Assembly (NCBI RefSeq): GCF_037971845.1
Contig: NZ_CP150227.1
Coordinates: 558,001-622,000, forward strand
Source of the DNA: Paenibacillus sp. FSL R5-0766
Lineage (GTDB): Bacteria > Bacillota > Bacilli > Paenibacillales > Paenibacillaceae
Direction of reading: 5' to 3'
Length of the DNA: 64,000 bases
In this document: positions 60,590 through 64,000 of the stretch, piece after piece
Numbering within the stretch: the stretch's first letter is position 1
Layout: the number at the start of each line of letters is the position of its first letter
Translations under genes and position numbers: made by a program
The notes under the pieces: generated by a model
What the model was told of the DNA's origin: nothing
What the model saw: the letters and a program-made list of their open reading frames with translations, nothing else
Databases searched by the model: none

Positions 60590-61297
60590 ATGGATATGGG
60601 AATCACAAGAGTTGAAAAGAATATATTTAGTCAGAACACGGATGAGATTGCTTCTGAGTTAGTTCAGAGCTTAAGTAATTCGGATAATAGTATTTTACTG
60701 TTCAAGGTGCTGGCACTTGCAGTCAAAAATAATGCTGAATTTGTTCGTAGCCTGGATGAATCTATCTTTGAAGATGCTGATATTTTTAGAGAAAAGTATG
60801 TTACTCTTCTCAAACATGCGTTAAGTCAAGCAGTGGATGTACCGACAGGAATTACAGACAGTGGGGTTCCTTCTATTGAAGCTGTACGTTCTTATACTCC
60901 TAAAGAATTATCTGTATTTTTTGGAGTAAGTATTACGACGATTTTCAACTGGATTGATCAAGGCCGTTTTATGGGGATTCAAAGAGCCGGGTCCAACAAA
61001 CATAATCTCATCCCAGACGATACTACATATGTGTATGGATCAGGTAAGAGAACGACGATTAAAGACATTGTGACTATGTGGAAAAAAGAAGAGGCAGAAC
61101 ACCAATCCACAATAGAAGTCAGTGACCTGGATTACCACACAGGGCAAATTGCCTTATATGAAGATAAATACAAAGGGGAATTCGAACGGACACTCGGAAC
61201 TAAATTGAACTTAACACCTGAAGAAGAAACCGATGCACAAGTTTGGAAACACCATTTGGGGAGGCAACGTCTTGGCTTTAAAGATACCGAAAAGTAA
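60590..61297 (+). CDS. Helix-turn-helix protein of unknown role (excisionase-like domain)
   Basis: A 235-residue protein. Residues 103-135 (YTPKELSVFFGVSITTIFNWIDQGRF is the core, read as two helices and a wing entry) resemble the MerR/excisionase-type DNA-binding domain. The N-terminal 95 residues are helical and acidic; the C-terminal third is charged. I do not recognise a named family; a regulator, a small plasmid/phage-type protein or an antitoxin are options. Start ATG 60590 or ATG 60596; GAGGTG at 60582-60587 favours the second. The upstream TTTAA array suggests autoregulation. A bidirectional terminator follows. Confidence 0.6.
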   Translation: MDMGITRVEKNIFSQNTDEIASELVQSLSNSDNSILLFKVLALAVKNNAEFVRSLDESIFEDADIFREKYVTLLKHALSQAVDVPTGITDSGVPSIEAVRSYTPKELSVFFGVSITTIFNWIDQGRFMGIQRAGSNKHNLIPDDTTYVYGSGKRTTIKDIVTMWKKEEAEHQSTIEVSDLDYHTGQIALYEDKYKGEFERTLGTKLNLTPEEETDAQVWKHHLGRQRLGFKDTEK

Positions 61298-61401
61298 TTT
61301 TCGTTTTATTGAGAATGATTTTTCATATATTATTATGAAAAGAAATATCTCTATTAAATTATAATAGTTCAACGCTGATATGAAGTTGTACATACGAATT
61401 A

Positions 61402-61459
61402 AACAACACTCCCTGAACTTAGGCGTTATAGCCACAGTTCAGGGAGTGTTGTTTTTTTA
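61402..61459. terminator. Strong bidirectional terminator
   Basis: An 18-bp perfect stem (AACAACACTCCCTGAACT and its complement) with a 7-T run on the plus strand. It ends the helix-turn-helix gene and may stop nrd transcripts from the other side. Confidence 0.85.
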
Positions 61460-61497
61460 TAGTCTATGTGATTAAAACGATATGAATTGAACTAATC

Positions 61498-61646
61498 ATT
61501 TACACAATAACGGAGAGGACAGAAAGAACTTGAAAAAGCGTAGCGTTCGCCTTTATCACCGGATTTTCCCTTGAGAAAGGGAATCAAAAAATCTGGGGAT
61601 AACAGCGATTGGAAAGTTGTTCTGTCATCGTAGTGTCTGTGTAGAT
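61498..61646. repeat. Structured intergenic repeat, copy 2
   Basis: The 149-bp partner of 9183-9333. The ends are ATTTACAC and GTGTAGAT (still pairing with one G-U). The internal stem TTATC/GATAA here replaces TTATT/AATAA in copy 1, a compensatory change. It lies downstream of nrdB, in the same orientation relative to the minus-strand genes as copy 1. Confidence 0.75.
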
Positions 61647-61680
61647 AATTTTCAGTTTAATTCAATATGGAGAATCTTTA

Positions 61681-62712
61681 TTACAAATCGTCAAATCCGT
61701 TATCGTCGCCAACTTTACCGTAGTTACGGGATTTAGCTTCAAAGAAGTCGGTTTTGGTTGCATTCAGTGCTTCATCGGAGAATGGTTTGATCCAAGGCAT
61801 GCAGTTTACATCCACACCTTCATATGCTTTTTCCATACCCATCAGACGCAGACGTTTGTTGGCGATGTACTTGATGTAATCTTCCAACTCGTTCAGGTCA
61901 ATACCGCGCACGTTGCTGAGTGTGTAATGTGCCCAGTTGGTTTCAAGCTCAACAGCACGATGGATGGTTGTGTATACGTAGTCCATGTTCTCAGGTGTAT
62001 TCAGTTCAGGGAAGTCCACCAGCAACTGTTTGTACACTTCAGCGAAGAAGTAACAGTGTTGATTTTCGTCACGCTGGATATACGAGATCATCTGGCTGGT
62101 TGCCATCATTTTCTGGTCACGGGCCAGATTGTAGAAGAAGGCAAACGTACTATAGAAGAAGATACCTTCGAGTACCAGATCGGCTACCATAGCCTGGAAG
62201 AACGTCTGTGGAGACGGCTCGTCCCGGAAAGTTTGGTAGATGTCTGCGATGAAACGGTTGCGGTCAAGCAGGACTGGATCATGTTTCCAGTATTCAAAAA
62301 TTTCCTTTTGCTCCCGATCAGATACGATCGAAGACAGGACGTAGGAGTAGGATTGGTTATGAACAACTTCCTGTTGTCCGATAATGGCCGAGATCGCTTC
62401 GAGTGAAGAATCGGTAAAGTAACGTTTTACATCACCAACAAACATCGTCTGCATGGAATCAAGTACAGCGAGCAGGGAGATGTTGATTTTGAATGTACGT
62501 TGTTCTTCCTCGTCCAGTTGAGCAAACTGGGAAGCATCTTTGGACATTGGAATCTCGTCTGCGATCCAGTGGTTAAGCAGCAGTACTTTGTACAATTTGT
62601 ACATATGAGGCATGCGAATGTCGTTCCAGTTCAGGATACCGGAGCATTCACCTTCAATAATACGGGTTGATTGGTTAGGGGCTTCGGTGTTGAAAATTTT
62701 CTGTACTTGCAT
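61681..62712 (-). CDS. nrdB: Class I ribonucleotide reductase, small subunit
   Basis: A 343-residue ferritin-like radical subunit that supplies the tyrosyl radical for deoxyribonucleotide synthesis. Metal ligands appear in LLAVLDSMQ, QQEVVHNQSYSY (Glu, His and the radical-Tyr region), LVLEGIFFYSTFAFF and RDENQHCYFF. The C-terminal tail (GFDDL) would dock to NrdA. ATG 62712 (MQVQKIF) is chosen: AAGGAG precedes it with about 10-bp spacing, while GTG 62724 falls inside that site. It lies downstream of nrdA on the same strand, with a 166-bp gap holding a terminator-like hairpin. Confidence 0.93.
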   Translation of the reverse strand: MQVQKIFNTEAPNQSTRIIEGECSGILNWNDIRMPHMYKLYKVLLLNHWIADEIPMSKDASQFAQLDEEEQRTFKINISLLAVLDSMQTMFVGDVKRYFTDSSLEAISAIIGQQEVVHNQSYSYVLSSIVSDREQKEIFEYWKHDPVLLDRNRFIADIYQTFRDEPSPQTFFQAMVADLVLEGIFFYSTFAFFYNLARDQKMMATSQMISYIQRDENQHCYFFAEVYKQLLVDFPELNTPENMDYVYTTIHRAVELETNWAHYTLSNVRGIDLNELEDYIKYIANKRLRLMGMEKAYEGVDVNCMPWIKPFSDEALNATKTDFFEAKSRNYGKVGDDNGFDDL

Positions 62713-62780
62713 TGTTCCGTTCACTCCTTGAATGTGGCATCTATATCAACATCTTGCGATGCTGTGATCGTGTTTTAGGC

Positions 62781-62830
62781 AAAAAAGAACCAGGACAACG
62801 CCATTTTGCAATCAAAACAGGATGCCCTGG
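62781..62830 (-). terminator. Terminator-like hairpin between nrdA and nrdB
   Basis: On the minus strand CCAGG...CCTGG with an inner GTTTTG/CAAAAT-type pairing is followed by TTCTTTTTTG. It could reduce readthrough from nrdA into nrdB, setting the subunit ratio, or end the nrdA message. Confidence 0.5.
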
Positions 62831-62890
62831 TGGTCACCTCGAATCTAGTAAATCTTCTCTATCATGGATAAAGCGTAAATTGCGCAAAAA

Positions 62891-64000
62891 TCAAGATTCT
62901 TCAATCGTTAATGCACGGCTACGAACATAATAAGTTGATTTCATGCCGGCTCTCCAGGCGTGCAGATGCAATTCCAGGAATTCTGTTGCTTTAATATCTG
63001 GTCGAACGTAGAAGTTGAAACTTTGTCCCTGATCGACGTGGCGCTGACGGGCAGCCGCCATATTAATGGAAGCATGTTGATCCACCTGGAACGCCGTTTG
63101 GTAATAAGGGCTTGTTTTTTCGGACAGATCCGGAGCCGGATTGGCAATTTTGTAAGTTGTTTTCTCTTCATAAGATAACAGCTCATAGAGCGGATCAATA
63201 CTAGCCGTTGAACCAGCAATAATGGACGTGGAACCGTTAGGTGCAATGGCGAACAACCAGGCATTACGTACACCGTTTTGTCGTACTTCGGCTTGTAGTT
63301 CTTTCCACTGTTCGGTTGTCACGAACTCGCCTACGCGCTCACCTGATGTGTACTCGCGTTGATCGAAGTAATGACCACTTTCCCAATCGGAACCTTTGAA
63401 TTTCGGATAATGTCCTTTTTCTTTGGACAGCTCCATACTGGATTTCACAAGCAGGTAGTTAATTTTTTCATACAGATTATCGTTATACGCTACAGCTTCG
63501 TCAGACTCCCAATGAATGCCTTCGAGAGCAAGCAGGTGGTGAAGTCCAAACGTTCCCAGACCGACTGCGCGATATTGGCTGTTGGTATATTGAGCTTGCA
63601 GCACTTCAATATTGTTAATGTCGATAACGTTGTCCAGCATGCGCACCTGAATTGGAATGAGACGTTCCAATACATTATGAGGTATAGCACGTGCCAGATG
63701 GATGGAGTTCAGGTTACAGACAACAAAGTCGCCAGGCACTTTGGAAATCACGATGCGAGTTTGTCCATCCTTGGTTACGAGTTCTTCCTTTTCAATCACA
63801 GTGGCAGACTGGTTCTGCATAATTTCGGTACACAGGTTGGAGGAGTATACCATACCGTGTGCACGGTTAGGATTCGAGCGGTTAACCGTATCCCGGTAGA
63901 ACATGTATGGCGTACCTGTCTCCAGTTGGGATTTCAGTACGCGCTTCATGATGTCAATCGCCTGTACTGTAATCCGGGACAGCAGTGGGTGATTCACTGC
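62891..64000 (-). CDS. nrdA: Class I ribonucleotide reductase, large subunit (partial, 5' end outside window)
   Basis: The C-terminal ~369 residues of the catalytic subunit; the frame runs off the right edge at 64000, so the true start is not visible. The active-site N-x-C-x-E triad is in SSNLCTEI, and APNGSTSIIAGSTASIDPLYE is the phosphate/substrate-binding signature (read as PNGSTS then GSTASIDP). The end MKSTYYVRSRALTIEES stops without the Cys-x-x-Cys pair that normally re-reduces the active site in class Ia/Ib large subunits. It forms an operon-like pair with nrdB. Confidence 0.92.
   Translation of the reverse strand, partial: AVNHPLLSRITVQAIDIMKRVLKSQLETGTPYMFYRDTVNRSNPNRAHGMVYSSNLCTEIMQNQSATVIEKEELVTKDGQTRIVISKVPGDFVVCNLNSIHLARAIPHNVLERLIPIQVRMLDNVIDINNIEVLQAQYTNSQYRAVGLGTFGLHHLLALEGIHWESDEAVAYNDNLYEKINYLLVKSSMELSKEKGHYPKFKGSDWESGHYFDQREYTSGERVGEFVTTEQWKELQAEVRQNGVRNAWLFAIAPNGSTSIIAGSTASIDPLYELLSYEEKTTYKIANPAPDLSEKTSPYYQTAFQVDQHASINMAAARQRHVDQGQSFNFYVRPDIKATEFLELHLHAWRAGMKSTYYVRSRALTIEES

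Noticed and set aside
61310..61380. Fur-box-like GAGAATGATTTTTCA after the helix-turn-helix gene
   Set aside because: It matches only half of the Fur consensus and lies in a terminator region with no iron-related gene nearby.

Overview
The window is chromosomal DNA of a spore-forming Firmicute, most likely a Paenibacillus. The support is mid-GC coding with strong Gram-positive ribosome binding sites, an SLH-anchored cell-wall enzyme, a rhamnogalacturonan lyase, AraC regulators with membrane-bound sensor domains, FosB and a class I ribonucleotide reductase. No rRNA, tRNA or CRISPR array was found. The window begins just downstream of an unseen gene (its terminator is at 4-48) and ends inside nrdA.

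Region 1 (1-29600) is mixed housekeeping and accessory DNA. It holds an Xre/TPR regulator, a secreted pectin lyase, a sulfate uptake operon (binding protein, two permeases, no ATPase) behind a structured leader, an AraC sensor with an orphan solute-binding lipoprotein, an SLH/PAP2 surface phosphatase, NAD(P)HX repair (nnrD), an IS110-family element, a nucleoside-type binding lipoprotein paired with a chemoreceptor, ggt, a short-chain dehydrogenase and fosB.

Region 2 (28109-45618) is the first notable system. A 73-residue precursor made of a leader and eight tandem (S/A)ARAV units (29775-29996) heads a tightly packed operon of 15 genes, many with overlapping stop and start codons. They encode an ATP-grasp ligase, a PLP decarboxylase and an acyl carrier protein (a trio like butirosin BtrJ/BtrK/BtrI), four thiolase-fold proteins (two with and two without the catalytic Cys), two acyl-CoA dehydrogenase-type proteins, a MATE exporter, an arginase-fold enzyme, an LpxL-type acyltransferase, an active/inactive M16 peptidase pair and an Sfp-type phosphopantetheinyl transferase. 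I read it as a ribosomal peptide pathway: core Arg becomes Orn, a carrier-bound amino-acyl/ketide chain is built and attached, and the leader is removed before export. A divergent Xre/TPR regulator and a small exported peptide lie next to it.

Region 3 (47800-58330) is the second notable system, an AT-richer island opened by a perfect 28-bp inverted repeat. PEP mutase plus homocitrate-synthase-, aconitase- and isocitrate-dehydrogenase-like enzymes reproduce the early FR-900098-type phosphonate route to 2-oxo-4-phosphonobutyrate. Added to these are an archaeal-type GAPDH, ribulose-phosphate 3-epimerase, PRPP synthetase, a phosphoribosyltransferase, an RdgB/HAM1-like pyrophosphatase and an MFS exporter. 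Reduction of the product gives the methylene isostere of 3-phosphoglycerate, so the set suggests a pentose- or nucleotide-phosphonate natural product.

Region 4 (58340-64000) returns to ordinary genes: an APH-type kinase, a TPR/SMI1 protein, a small DNA-binding protein behind an array of TTTAA motifs, and nrdB/nrdA. A ~150-bp structured repeat occurs twice (9183-9333 and 61498-61646), with base changes that preserve pairing.
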